Below, in pieces: positions 1-6,109 of a stretch of DNA of 6,948 bases. The notes below the pieces were generated by a model, which did no database searches, was not told the DNA's origin, and saw nothing but the letters and a program-made list of their open reading frames with translations. Source of the stretch: Bacteroidota bacterium (lineage in GTDB: Bacteria; Bacteroidota; Bacteroidia; Bacteroidales; B18-G4). Each line of letters starts with the position of its first letter. Position 1 is the stretch's first letter. The stretch spans positions 1 through 6,948 of the forward strand of contig QMPN01000156.1 in the NCBI GenBank assembly GCA_003648575.1, written 5' to 3'. Position numbers and translations under genes: made by a program.

Positions 1-116
1 ATGGGGAAAAGCAGTCTCGCGCAGCGTTTAAGAAATACCGTCGACTGATCGATTCCATGGAAGAACCCTGGTATTTCGATGAAGATGAAGACGTCAGGAT
101 CCACATAGGACATTGA
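1..116 (+). CDS. 3' end of an unrecognised gene (5' truncated by window edge)
   Basis: An open frame runs from the left edge (first whole codon at 3) to a TGA at 114-116 and encodes about 37 C-terminal residues. They are basic first (AFKKYRRL) and then strongly acidic (an EEPWYF segment followed by DEDED), ending in IHIGH. I do not recognise the family from so short a tail, and no domain or motif can be assigned. That it is a real coding end is supported by the strong intrinsic terminator beginning 36 bases after the stop, on the same strand. The frame-1 ATG at position 1 gives only 15 codons and is not the gene. The neighbouring operon converges on it, so no functional link is implied. Confidence 0.6.
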   Translation, partial: GEKQSRAAFKKYRRLIDSMEEPWYFDEDEDVRIHIGH

Positions 117-151
117 CCCCTCATAATCCTAATTTATAACAAACCGGAATG

Positions 152-183
152 AGCGTGCGCTGTATGCGTACGCTTTTTTATTT
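152..183 (+). terminator. Rho-independent terminator of the left-edge gene
   Basis: A 9-bp stem (152-160 with 166-174, one G-U pair, otherwise perfect) encloses the 5-base loop TGTAT. It is followed by a T-rich tail (TTTTTT, A, TTT). This is a textbook plus-strand intrinsic terminator for the gene ending at 116. The tail overlaps the stop codon (178-180) of the convergent minus-strand gene. The minus strand has no comparable T-run after the stem, so it probably terminates poorly in that direction, although the stem could still protect the 3' end of the opposing transcript. Confidence 0.85.
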
Positions 184-1011
184 CTCGTCTAGCTCAACAA
201 GAATATCAATTGAAGCTTGCTGAGGAAGGCCGACAAGGTCAGCAACAGCAGGCTCCCAGCTGTCTTTCCACAATACAACCCCTCCGTCGTATGACGTCCT
301 GTTTACCATTCCCGTTGGTACTCCGAGAGGAGCAAACTGGTTGAAAATAGCTGTGCCGGTGTTTGTACGAAAATCAGTATCATATGGACTGTCATCCGGT
401 TCAGCAAGCGCACCTGCATGGATAGAGAGCAACAAAAGCTGTTCGCCATAGGTCGTTTTCAGGTCATGAGCAAGCATAGTTGCTTCGGGACAGTTTACGC
501 AAGTATGACCGGTGAACTCTTCCAGCAGGATGACTTTATCATTTGCCTTGGCTGAGGGTCCACTGATCTTTATTTCAGCAGCCTGGAGTATCTCAAAATC
601 ACCGCCATTGGTGATAAATACCAGGAAGAACAGATTGTCAAGAACCCATTCTTCAGAAATACCAAATGAAAATTCATTTTTAACAATCGTACCGCTGCTG
701 GGGTTATCAGCAAGGTCGACACCAAAGTTGCTTGTAAGTGAAGCCCTCAGGATATGGTTATGCTCATAATCCATCCAGTCGGGGGCGGGTCCAATAGAAG
801 CTTCATCGTTTTTCTGCGGGGCGATAATACCATCTTCAATGATGAATACATTCAGATCGTAGGTCCCGGCTACGTCATCCAGGAACTCAACGGTGACGCT
901 TACTTTATGGTCGCCTCCAATGCCAATAGGCTCAAGATAGGGTTCTTCAATTTTGTCGCAGGCTCCCATGAGAAGGCCCAGAACTGCAAATATGTATATA
1001 GTTTTTTTCAT
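178..1011 (-). CDS. Omp28-related lipoprotein with thioredoxin-like domain, apparently circularly permuted
   Basis: Predicted 277-residue lipoprotein of the Omp28-related family. Residues 1-17 form a lipoprotein signal peptide (LLMGA before C18), followed by the family-like tail DKIEEPYLEP. Residues 34-149 match the Omp28 beta-domain (IIEDGIIAPQ at 57-66, YEHNHILR at 82-89, EILQAAEIKI at 140-149). After a linker (about 150-158) comes a thioredoxin-like domain: ILLEEFTGHTCVNCPEA with a CVNC site at 171-174, IHAG at 197-200, and GVPTGMVNR at 230-238, which supplies the cis-Pro loop. The protein ends with one beta-strand, ASIDILVELDEK (266-277). In the Omp28 proteins I recall, the thioredoxin part comes first, so the order here is swapped. 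The ATG at 1009-1011 is chosen because a longer in-frame start would overlap the upstream gene and precede the signal peptide. The upstream stop is 19 bases away, so this is the last gene of an operon. Function is not established; exposure on the envelope and a redox role are inferred. Confidence 0.85.
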   Translation of the reverse strand: MKKTIYIFAVLGLLMGACDKIEEPYLEPIGIGGDHKVSVTVEFLDDVAGTYDLNVFIIEDGIIAPQKNDEASIGPAPDWMDYEHNHILRASLTSNFGVDLADNPSSGTIVKNEFSFGISEEWVLDNLFFLVFITNGGDFEILQAAEIKISGPSAKANDKVILLEEFTGHTCVNCPEATMLAHDLKTTYGEQLLLLSIHAGALAEPDDSPYDTDFRTNTGTAIFNQFAPLGVPTGMVNRTSYDGGVVLWKDSWEPAVADLVGLPQQASIDILVELDEK

Positions 1012-1030
1012 CTTCTTAATAATTCTTTGA

Positions 1031-2734
1031 TTAAAAACTGCTGGAAAGGGTAATGGTGAAACCGTTGGCAGCAGGTACGGCGCGACAAACGCCACCTACA
1101 CAGAGCAGTCCTTCGCGTTGCCTTCCATAAGAAAGCGATATTCGTGAAGTTCCCTGCACATATGCCATGGCGGCAGAGTAATAATGCAGCTGCATATCTT
1201 TATCCGGGTTCCCGTAATTATACTCATCATAAATAGTGAAGAACCATTTCGGTGCAATTGTGAACTCAAGCAAACCCATAACCCAATCACCACGATCCTG
1301 TTCGGTAAACAATGATTGTACTTCCATGCGAAGCGCTTTGGTAGGAGTGAACTTATAGGTGAGATCTGCAATCCCAATATGCGCAAAAACCATGGGCTCG
1401 CCGGCATGGCCTTCAATCACATCAATGTTATACACCTGGTAAACATACGACAGTATCATCTTGAATTTTTTGCTGAATTTTCTACTCAGTATGATGTCGA
1501 AGGTTTCAAAATACTTAGGTGCCCCGATGGCAAAGAAATCAGATTTATACCCCAGTGTTCCTGTTGAGTCAACGGGGATGCCTTCAGCAACGGCTTGCTT
1601 GTCGATGTTGAAAATATTGGAATAATTCAATTCTATTTTAGTACCATATTTTCCACCCAGTTTGCTGCGCTTGGGTATGGTATAATTTACTTTTGCCTGG
1701 AATCCTATTTCTCCATTGGGCTGGGTAGCATACGGATAAATAGCGGCCAGGCTGTAAGTCTGTGGATTGGTCAGCGGTGGCATATAATTAATATCGAGTG
1801 CTTCACCGATCTCGGTGCTTCTCGACTTATAACTCATATTATCGATGCGTTTCCCTGACAGCGAAATTCCAAATCCTTTTTTCGAGTATGAAACATTGGC
1901 CAGCAATGATTCACCGTTTTTATAAATGTAGTTGTTCATTGCTGAAGGATTGTTGATCTTGTAGGCATATTCTGCATCAAACTGGAATCCGCCATAAATC
2001 AGTCGCATGCGGCCTGCATAGGCAGCTACATTACTGGGCAGATTATACTGATAGGTGATGGTGTCCCTGACCAGGGTCTTATCCTGCACCCGTTCATAAT
2101 TACTTACAAAACTTCCGCCAAGGATGATCCTGGTCTTGGACTCGGCCATGCCACCAAAAATATCGTTCAGGAAGAATTCGGCATCAAAGCCTTTAACAAT
2201 ACCGCGGTTGCCATTGTAGTAGGGTTCCCAATAATAACGCTGCGTACCGATCAGGCCTTTGAGGTAGATCCCCTTATATGGCTGGAACTTTACCCTGGCA
2301 CCCCGAATAGAGTTGTCGTAACCCAGGGTCCACTCTTCATAGCTTCTAAGTACAAGACCGTTCCCGAATTGCTCATAGAAATTACCCACAGTGATCTGAA
2401 TATTTTTGAACTGGTATTCGGCAAAGAAATATGGGACACCGTGTCCTTCATATTTGGCATTATATCCGGCAATGGGTGGCAGGTAGGCCTCATACCTGAA
2501 GCCTGCACGGAAATTACCATTGGTATAGATGATATTTCCAAAGCCGTTCATCCTGAAGAGCTTTCCATCGAGATCTTCTTCAGTAATTCCCAGTTTATCG
2601 TCTTCCATATAATATTGTCCGTCGAACTGGAAACTTCCGGTTACCTTTCCCCTATCAGTGAAGGTCTGCGTCTGTGCAGTGCCGCTCAAAAACAGGAAAA
2701 GGCCTGTGATGAATACAGGGATTAGTTTTTTCAT
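1031..2734 (-). CDS. DUF6029-like outer-membrane beta-barrel protein
   Basis: A 567-residue exported protein. It has a signal peptide (MKKLIPVFITGLFLFLSGTA, cleavage near GTA/Q), then long alternating polar/aromatic stretches typical of amphipathic beta-strands. It ends in a strand with a C-terminal Phe (GFTITLSSSF), the signature of BAM-assembled barrels. The N-terminal part (VTGSFQFDGQYY, RMNGFGNIIYTNG, FRAGFRYEAYLPP, GNFYEQFGNGLVLR) resembles the Bacteroidota family DUF6029 as I remember it. The substrate and function are unknown. The only cysteines are C545 and C550 (CVGGVC, codons at 1085-1102), just before the last strand; topology would place them in the last surface loop. It is the middle gene of a three-gene operon, 36 bases after the thioredoxin gene and 19 bases before the Omp28-like gene. 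No Shine-Dalgarno is seen; the leader is A-rich. Barrel assignment is firm, DUF number less so. Confidence 0.85.
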   Translation of the reverse strand: MKKLIPVFITGLFLFLSGTAQTQTFTDRGKVTGSFQFDGQYYMEDDKLGITEEDLDGKLFRMNGFGNIIYTNGNFRAGFRYEAYLPPIAGYNAKYEGHGVPYFFAEYQFKNIQITVGNFYEQFGNGLVLRSYEEWTLGYDNSIRGARVKFQPYKGIYLKGLIGTQRYYWEPYYNGNRGIVKGFDAEFFLNDIFGGMAESKTRIILGGSFVSNYERVQDKTLVRDTITYQYNLPSNVAAYAGRMRLIYGGFQFDAEYAYKINNPSAMNNYIYKNGESLLANVSYSKKGFGISLSGKRIDNMSYKSRSTEIGEALDINYMPPLTNPQTYSLAAIYPYATQPNGEIGFQAKVNYTIPKRSKLGGKYGTKIELNYSNIFNIDKQAVAEGIPVDSTGTLGYKSDFFAIGAPKYFETFDIILSRKFSKKFKMILSYVYQVYNIDVIEGHAGEPMVFAHIGIADLTYKFTPTKALRMEVQSLFTEQDRGDWVMGLLEFTIAPKWFFTIYDEYNYGNPDKDMQLHYYSAAMAYVQGTSRISLSYGRQREGLLCVGGVCRAVPAANGFTITLSSSF

Positions 2735-2770
2735 TGTGCTGGTTTTGGTTTATTGAACAGGGGCAGATGC

Positions 2771-3298
2771 TTAGTGCTTGTCTATTGCTTCGCCCGCTGC
2801 AACTTTACGTACATTTTCGATGAGCTGGAGCTCTCCTCCTTCGGAAAAAGAAGTATGCTGCCAAACCACATTCCCATCTCCGTCGAGTATAAAAGTATGT
2901 GGGATCATATTTACATTCATGGCGCGTTTAAAATCACCATTCACATCGAGCAGGATCTCATAATCCCAGTCATTGCCATCGGCAAATGGCCTGACCTTCG
3001 AACTTGACCTGGCATCGTCGATAGAAACTGCAATCAGTTTCACACCGGTTTCTTCCTGCCAGTCGTAATATTCATCCGCTATCGTATTTAACTCCTTAAC
3101 ACATGGCTTGCACCACAGTGCCCAGAAACTGAGGATGATAGGTTTTCCGTCATTGCTGATGTTTGCAGTGTTGAAGGGTTCCCCTGAAGCAGTTTGCAGG
3201 TCGATGGAAGGTAGTTTTTGCCCCGGCTTTTTGTCGTCCTGTGAATACACAGAAAAGCCAATCAGAAGGGCAAGGATGATCATACTAAACTTTTTCAT
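2771..3298 (-). CDS. TlpA-like periplasmic thioredoxin-family protein
   Basis: A 175-residue TlpA/ResA-type thiol-disulfide oxidoreductase. Residues 1-20 are a signal peptide (MKKFSMIILALLIGFSVYSQ), so it acts in the periplasm. The thioredoxin fold follows: PGQKLPSIDL (25-34) as the AhpC/TSA-like entry strand, ILSFWALWCKPC with the active site W62-C63-K64-P65-C66, LIAVSIDD (88-95), the cis-Pro loop IPHTFILD (132-139), and GNVVWQHTSFSEGGE (142-156). C63 and C66 are its only cysteines. Usual role for the family is to reduce or exchange disulfides of envelope proteins; the partner here is not known. It is the first gene of the operon with the DUF6029-like barrel and the Omp28-like lipoprotein, whose cysteines are plausible partners. 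The start at 3296-3298 directly begins the signal peptide. Confidence 0.93.
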   Translation of the reverse strand: MKKFSMIILALLIGFSVYSQDDKKPGQKLPSIDLQTASGEPFNTANISNDGKPIILSFWALWCKPCVKELNTIADEYYDWQEETGVKLIAVSIDDARSSSKVRPFADGNDWDYEILLDVNGDFKRAMNVNMIPHTFILDGDGNVVWQHTSFSEGGELQLIENVRKVAAGEAIDKH

Positions 3299-3348
3299 AT
3301 TCGTTGGTTTATATATGTTACTATATCGTTGTTATACAAATAACAGGC

Positions 3349-3356
3349 CAAAAGTA
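3349..3356 (-). promoter_or_regulatory. Candidate -7 box of the tlpA-like operon
   Basis: On the minus strand the gap between manA and the thioredoxin gene contains TACTTTTG, an exact match to the Bacteroidota -7 consensus TAnnTTTG. Transcription would start near 3342-3344 and give a leader of about 45 bases before the ATG at 3298. No TTTG is found at the expected -33 spacing (about 3374-3383, inside the 3' end of manA), so the promoter is only half supported. The 69-base gap holds no terminator for manA, so read-through from manA into this operon is also possible. Confidence 0.4.
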
Positions 3357-3367
3357 TAAATAAATCA

Positions 3368-4348
3368 TCAGATGTATACTTCCAGTAAGCGTGTTTTTTG
3401 CAGAGGGCTTATCAGGATGTTTTCAGTAATGGCCGGGACCAGTATCAGCTCCCCTGCACTGAGATCAAATTTTTCTTCTTCACACTTGATAATGGCCTTC
3501 CCTTCGGTGCACAGAAGGACCACAAAGGAGTCGAGCGAGCTGTAGTCTTTCTCGATGGCATGTTTCTCTAAAGAGATCAAATTGGTCGTGAAGTGCTCAC
3601 TCGTGGCAATACGCACACTTTCATCTTTTCCCGGTGAATAGTCTGTGCGATACTTGAGATGTACGGTAAAATCAATAGCATCCAGGGCTTCTTCGAGGTG
3701 AAGCTCCCGGCTTTTTCCTTCATCGTTGGTGCGTTCCCAATCATAAATGCGATAAGTAGTATCAGAGGTTTCCTGTATCTCAGCCAGCATCACCCCCGGG
3801 CCTAATGCATGCACCCTTCCGGCAGGCATGAAAAAAACATCGCCTGGGGAAACTTTCTCGTAATTCATGACATCCGTCAGGGTTTTCCCTTCCAGGTGTT
3901 TCAGATAAGTTTGTTGAGTGAGCTTCTGATTAAAGCCACTGATGAGCTGCGCATTTTCATCAGCACCCAGGACGTACCACATTTCTGTTTTTCCTCTTCC
4001 AATACGCCTTATTGCTGCAAGCTCATCGTCAGGGTGTACCTGTATGGAGAGCCAGTCATTAGCATCGATCAGCTTGATGAGAACAGGAAACTCGTTACCG
4101 AATTTTTCATAGATCTCATCACCAACAAGGTCATACATATACACCTCAAGCAGTTCATTCAGTTCATTGCCTGCCAGATAGCCGTTGGTAACGATGCTGG
4201 GGTCGCCTTCTACCCCGGATAGCATCCAGGCTTCGCCACAATTTTGCAAAGGGGAGTAGTCGAGCCCCATCACAGATCGTATCTTGTCACCACCCCATAT
4301 CTTATCCTTAAAAATGGGTTTGAATTTTAATGGATATAGTTTGCTCAT
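3368..4348 (-). CDS. manA: Mannose-6-phosphate isomerase, class I (short type)
   Basis: A 326-residue cytosolic, zinc-dependent isomerase interconverting mannose 6-phosphate and fructose 6-phosphate, feeding GDP-sugar and exopolysaccharide synthesis or mannose use. It is the short Bacillus-type form. Residues 1-20 (LYPLKFKPIFKDKIWGG) are the family N-terminus. SIQVHPDD (101-108) supplies the metal ligands Q103 and H105, KTEMWYVL (120-127) supplies E122, and PAGRVHALGPG (175-185) supplies H180. EIQETSDTTYRIYDW (190-204) contains R200, matching the catalytic Arg region. The C-terminal cupin lobe runs to the end. An ATG 30 bases upstream (4376-4378) is in frame, but the family begins at LYPLKF and the candidate promoter overlaps the upstream ATG, so 4348 is preferred. 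It is divergent from the LOG-family gene. Confidence 0.95.
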   Translation of the reverse strand: MSKLYPLKFKPIFKDKIWGGDKIRSVMGLDYSPLQNCGEAWMLSGVEGDPSIVTNGYLAGNELNELLEVYMYDLVGDEIYEKFGNEFPVLIKLIDANDWLSIQVHPDDELAAIRRIGRGKTEMWYVLGADENAQLISGFNQKLTQQTYLKHLEGKTLTDVMNYEKVSPGDVFFMPAGRVHALGPGVMLAEIQETSDTTYRIYDWERTNDEGKSRELHLEEALDAIDFTVHLKYRTDYSPGKDESVRIATSEHFTTNLISLEKHAIEKDYSSLDSFVVLLCTEGKAIIKCEEEKFDLSAGELILVPAITENILISPLQKTRLLEVYI

Positions 4349-4368
4349 GCTTATTTTATCTATCTTTG
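4340..4368 (+). promoter_or_regulatory. Candidate Bacteroidota promoter for the LOG-family/amrS operon
   Basis: TTTG at 4340-4343 and TATCTTTG at 4361-4368 fit the Bacteroidota pattern (-33 TTTG, -7 TAnnTTTG) with a 17-base spacer, at the short end of the accepted range. Transcription would start near 4374 and leave a leader of about 60 bases before the ATG at 4435. The -33 element lies within the first codons of the divergent manA, so the two transcripts share control DNA. Confidence 0.5.
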
Positions 4369-4375
4369 AGAAGCA

Positions 4376-4383
4376 CAAAGTTA
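4376..4383 (-). promoter_or_regulatory. Candidate -7 box for manA
   Basis: The minus strand reads TAACTTTG, an exact TAnnTTTG match. It would start manA transcription near 4369-4371, about 20 bases before its ATG. No TTTG appears 17-23 bases further upstream, so the -33 element is weak or absent. If used, this start site excludes the in-frame upstream ATG at 4378 as the manA start. Confidence 0.4.
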
Positions 4384-4434
4384 ATGATTTCCGGGGAAGA
4401 AATTCCTTTCATTCAGACCATTAAAAATTAGTAG

Positions 4435-5025
4435 ATGAATAAGATCTGTGTATTTTGCGGTTCCAGCAGGGGCATTAAAGATAATTACGCATTCATGGCC
4501 GAAAAGCTTGCCGAAACCATGGTAGAAAACAATATCGAACTGGTATACGGTGGAGCTAATATCGGTCTGATGAAATCCATCGCAGACCGGGTGCTTGCCC
4601 TGGAGGGCAGAGTTACCGGGGTGATGCCGGGAAACCTGGCTTCGAAGGAGATACTGCATGAATCCATGACGGAAACAATACTCGTGGATGATATGCAGGA
4701 GCGTAAAAGGATTATGGAGGAATTATCCGATGGTTTTATTACCATGCCGGGTGGATTCGGTACCATGGATGAACTTTTTGAGATGCTCAGCCTGAATCAG
4801 CTTGGATTGATTCACAAGCCTGTAGGAATCTATAATATCGACGGATTCTTTGACCCCCTGATCGCATGGCTCGATCATGCGGTGGATATGAAGTTTGTGC
4901 GCCCGGAGCACAGGGCCAATATCCTTGTCGACAATGACCCGCAAGTTCTCATCGACAAGATGGGTAACTACCAGGAATTTGTGGCTGAGAAATGGGTCGA
5001 AGACTTGAAAGAAAAAGGCTATTAA
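4435..5025 (+). CDS. LOG-family nucleoside 5'-monophosphate phosphoribohydrolase (TIGR00730 type)
   Basis: A 196-residue protein of the LOG ('Lonely guy', formerly lysine decarboxylase-like) family, full length for the family. These cytosolic Rossmann-fold enzymes hydrolyse cytokinin nucleotides or ordinary nucleoside monophosphates to free base and ribose 5-phosphate. Visible motifs are the N-terminal CVFCGSS (5-11), VYGGANIGLM (37-46), the MQERKRIM segment (87-94) with the conserved Arg90, and PGGFGTMDE (105-113) with the conserved Glu113. Arg90 and Glu113 correspond to the catalytic pair of the family. Cytokinin or AMP/CMP specificity cannot be told from sequence; in a bacterium like this, nucleotide turnover is the safer reading. 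It is followed after 14 bases by amrS, so the two are probably co-transcribed. No Shine-Dalgarno precedes the ATG. Confidence 0.93.
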   Translation: MNKICVFCGSSRGIKDNYAFMAEKLAETMVENNIELVYGGANIGLMKSIADRVLALEGRVTGVMPGNLASKEILHESMTETILVDDMQERKRIMEELSDGFITMPGGFGTMDELFEMLSLNQLGLIHKPVGIYNIDGFFDPLIAWLDHAVDMKFVRPEHRANILVDNDPQVLIDKMGNYQEFVAEKWVEDLKEKGY

Positions 5026-5032
5026 GAGGAGG
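5026..5032 (+). promoter_or_regulatory. Strong Shine-Dalgarno site that fixes the amrS start
   Basis: GAGGAGG lies immediately after the LOG-family stop codon and 7 bases before the ATG at 5040. It is near-perfectly complementary to the 16S anti-Shine-Dalgarno and decides the start against an in-frame ATG at 4992 that lies inside the upstream gene. None of the other genes whose start lies in the window has such a site, as expected for Bacteroidota, which makes this one an outlier. Confidence 0.7.
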
Positions 5033-5039
5033 CTTTCAC

Positions 5040-6044
5040 ATGGAAGCAAGATATTACCAGAAAAAAGATAATGGACAGGTTCTCTGCACGCTCTGTCCTC
5101 ATAAATGCGTGCTTAAGCCCGGGCAAACGGGAATTTGCCGCGTCAGAACAAATGTCGATGGCGCGCTTCAAAGTAATAATTATGCCAAGGTTTGTTCCGT
5201 CCATTTTGACCCAATAGAGAAAAAGCCGCTTTATCATTTTCATCCCGCCAGGAATATCCTTTCTGTGGGTACGGTAGGGTGCAACCTTCATTGCCGCTTT
5301 TGTCAGAACTGGGAGATATCTCAGACCTCGGTAAAGGATTATCCATACCTGAAAGATTACACGCCTGAAACCATTGTCGAACTGGCCACATCAGAAAATG
5401 AAAACCTTGGCCTCGCATATACTTACAATGAGCCTACAGTGTGGTATGAGTTCATGCAGGACATTGCTGCTCTTGCTAATGATGCAGGCATGAAAAATGT
5501 GATGGTAAGCAATGGCTTCATCAATCCCGATCCGCTGGCTGAACTGATCCCCCTGATGCATGCCTTCAGTATCGACTTGAAAGCTTTCACGGAGACTTTC
5601 TATAAACAAATGACCGCATCATCACTGGCACCTGTGCTGGAGACCCTCAAGGCCATCAGGAAGTCGGGCCGTCACCTGGAGATCACCAACCTGCTTATCC
5701 CTGATCAGAATGATGATGAGAAGGATTTTAGAAGGATGATGGAATGGATACAGGGTGAACTGGGAAAGGATACCGTACTCCATATATCACGGTTCTTCCC
5801 GACATATAAGTTGATTCACAACGCCACCCCGGAAAGTCTCCTGACCAAGTTTTATGACATTGCCAAAGAGTACCTGAGTTATGTATACCTGGGCAATATA
5901 AGTTCACAACAGGGAGGTGACACGCATTGCCCGGACTGCGGGCATCTGCTAATTAGCCGAAGTGGGTATCATACAAAGATCAGTGGGCTGGGATCTGATG
6001 CCAAATGTGCTAAATGCGAAGCAACAATCCCTCTTGCAATTTAA
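5040..6044 (+). CDS. amrS: AmmeMemoRadiSam system radical SAM enzyme AmrS
   Basis: A 334-residue radical SAM protein of the AmrS group (TIGR04337 type), related to pyruvate formate-lyase activating enzymes. Residues 16-33 carry a cysteine cluster (C16, C19, C23, C33; CTLCPHKC then GICRVR). The radical SAM motif CNLHCRFC gives C81, C85 and C88 for the [4Fe-4S] cluster, and TYNEPT (128-133) and the SIDLKAF segment (177-183) are typical of the fold. A C-terminal zinc-ribbon-like tail has CPDCG (297-301) and CAKC (323-326). AmrS is named for co-occurrence with a Memo-like protein and an AMMECR1-domain protein; its reaction is, to my knowledge, not established. Neither partner is encoded in this window. 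It follows a LOG-family gene by 14 bases and has a strong ribosome-binding site. Length and all motifs look intact. Confidence 0.93.
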   Translation: MEARYYQKKDNGQVLCTLCPHKCVLKPGQTGICRVRTNVDGALQSNNYAKVCSVHFDPIEKKPLYHFHPARNILSVGTVGCNLHCRFCQNWEISQTSVKDYPYLKDYTPETIVELATSENENLGLAYTYNEPTVWYEFMQDIAALANDAGMKNVMVSNGFINPDPLAELIPLMHAFSIDLKAFTETFYKQMTASSLAPVLETLKAIRKSGRHLEITNLLIPDQNDDEKDFRRMMEWIQGELGKDTVLHISRFFPTYKLIHNATPESLLTKFYDIAKEYLSYVYLGNISSQQGGDTHCPDCGHLLISRSGYHTKISGLGSDAKCAKCEATIPLAI

Positions 6045-6057
6045 GTCATATTACCTT

Positions 6058-6099
6058 CTGCCTACTGCCTACTGTATACTGCTTACTGCCTACTGTCTA
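6058..6099 (+). repeat. Degenerate heptamer tandem repeat, about six units
   Basis: Six consecutive 7-base units with consensus CTGCCTA. Three are exact (6058-6064, 6065-6071, 6086-6092); the others read CTGTATA, CTGCTTA and CTGTCTA. The array starts 13 bases after the amrS stop and ends about 10 bases before the candidate -7 box of the next gene. It is noncoding on the most sensible reading: the frame that crosses it is not a recognisable protein. I recall similar CTGCCTA-type arrays in intergenic DNA of environmental Bacteroidota. Function unknown. Confidence 0.8.
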
Positions 6100-6109
6100 C
6101 TATTTTCCC

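Noticed and set aside
152..174. The hairpin as a bidirectional terminator
   Set aside because: The minus strand lacks a T-run after the stem, so only plus-strand termination is well supported.
1012..1095. In-frame upstream ATG that would add 28 residues to the Omp28-related protein
   Set aside because: It would overlap the end of the barrel gene and put a Pro-rich stretch before an excellent lipoprotein signal peptide; the ATG at 1011 is right.
2290..2725. Long open frames on both strands inside the barrel gene (2369-2725 plus, 2290-2541 minus)
   Set aside because: They have no signal peptide, domain or recognisable motif and lie wholly within a clearly coding frame; they are shadows.
3331..3344. 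Inverted repeat GTTAT-N4-ATAAC in the manA/thioredoxin gap, as terminator or operator
   Set aside because: A 5-bp AT-rich stem without a T-run is too weak for a terminator, and it is expected by chance in AT-rich DNA.
4349..4378. In-frame upstream ATG that would add 10 residues to ManA
   Set aside because: The family begins at LYPLKF, and the extra codons overlap the candidate manA -7 box and predicted start site.
4992..5039. Upstream in-frame ATG for AmrS
   Set aside because: It lies inside the LOG-family gene, and the GAGGAGG site points to the ATG at 5040.
6058..6099. Heptamer array as a small CRISPR
   Set aside because: Units are 7 bases, contiguous and without spacers; no cas genes are present.
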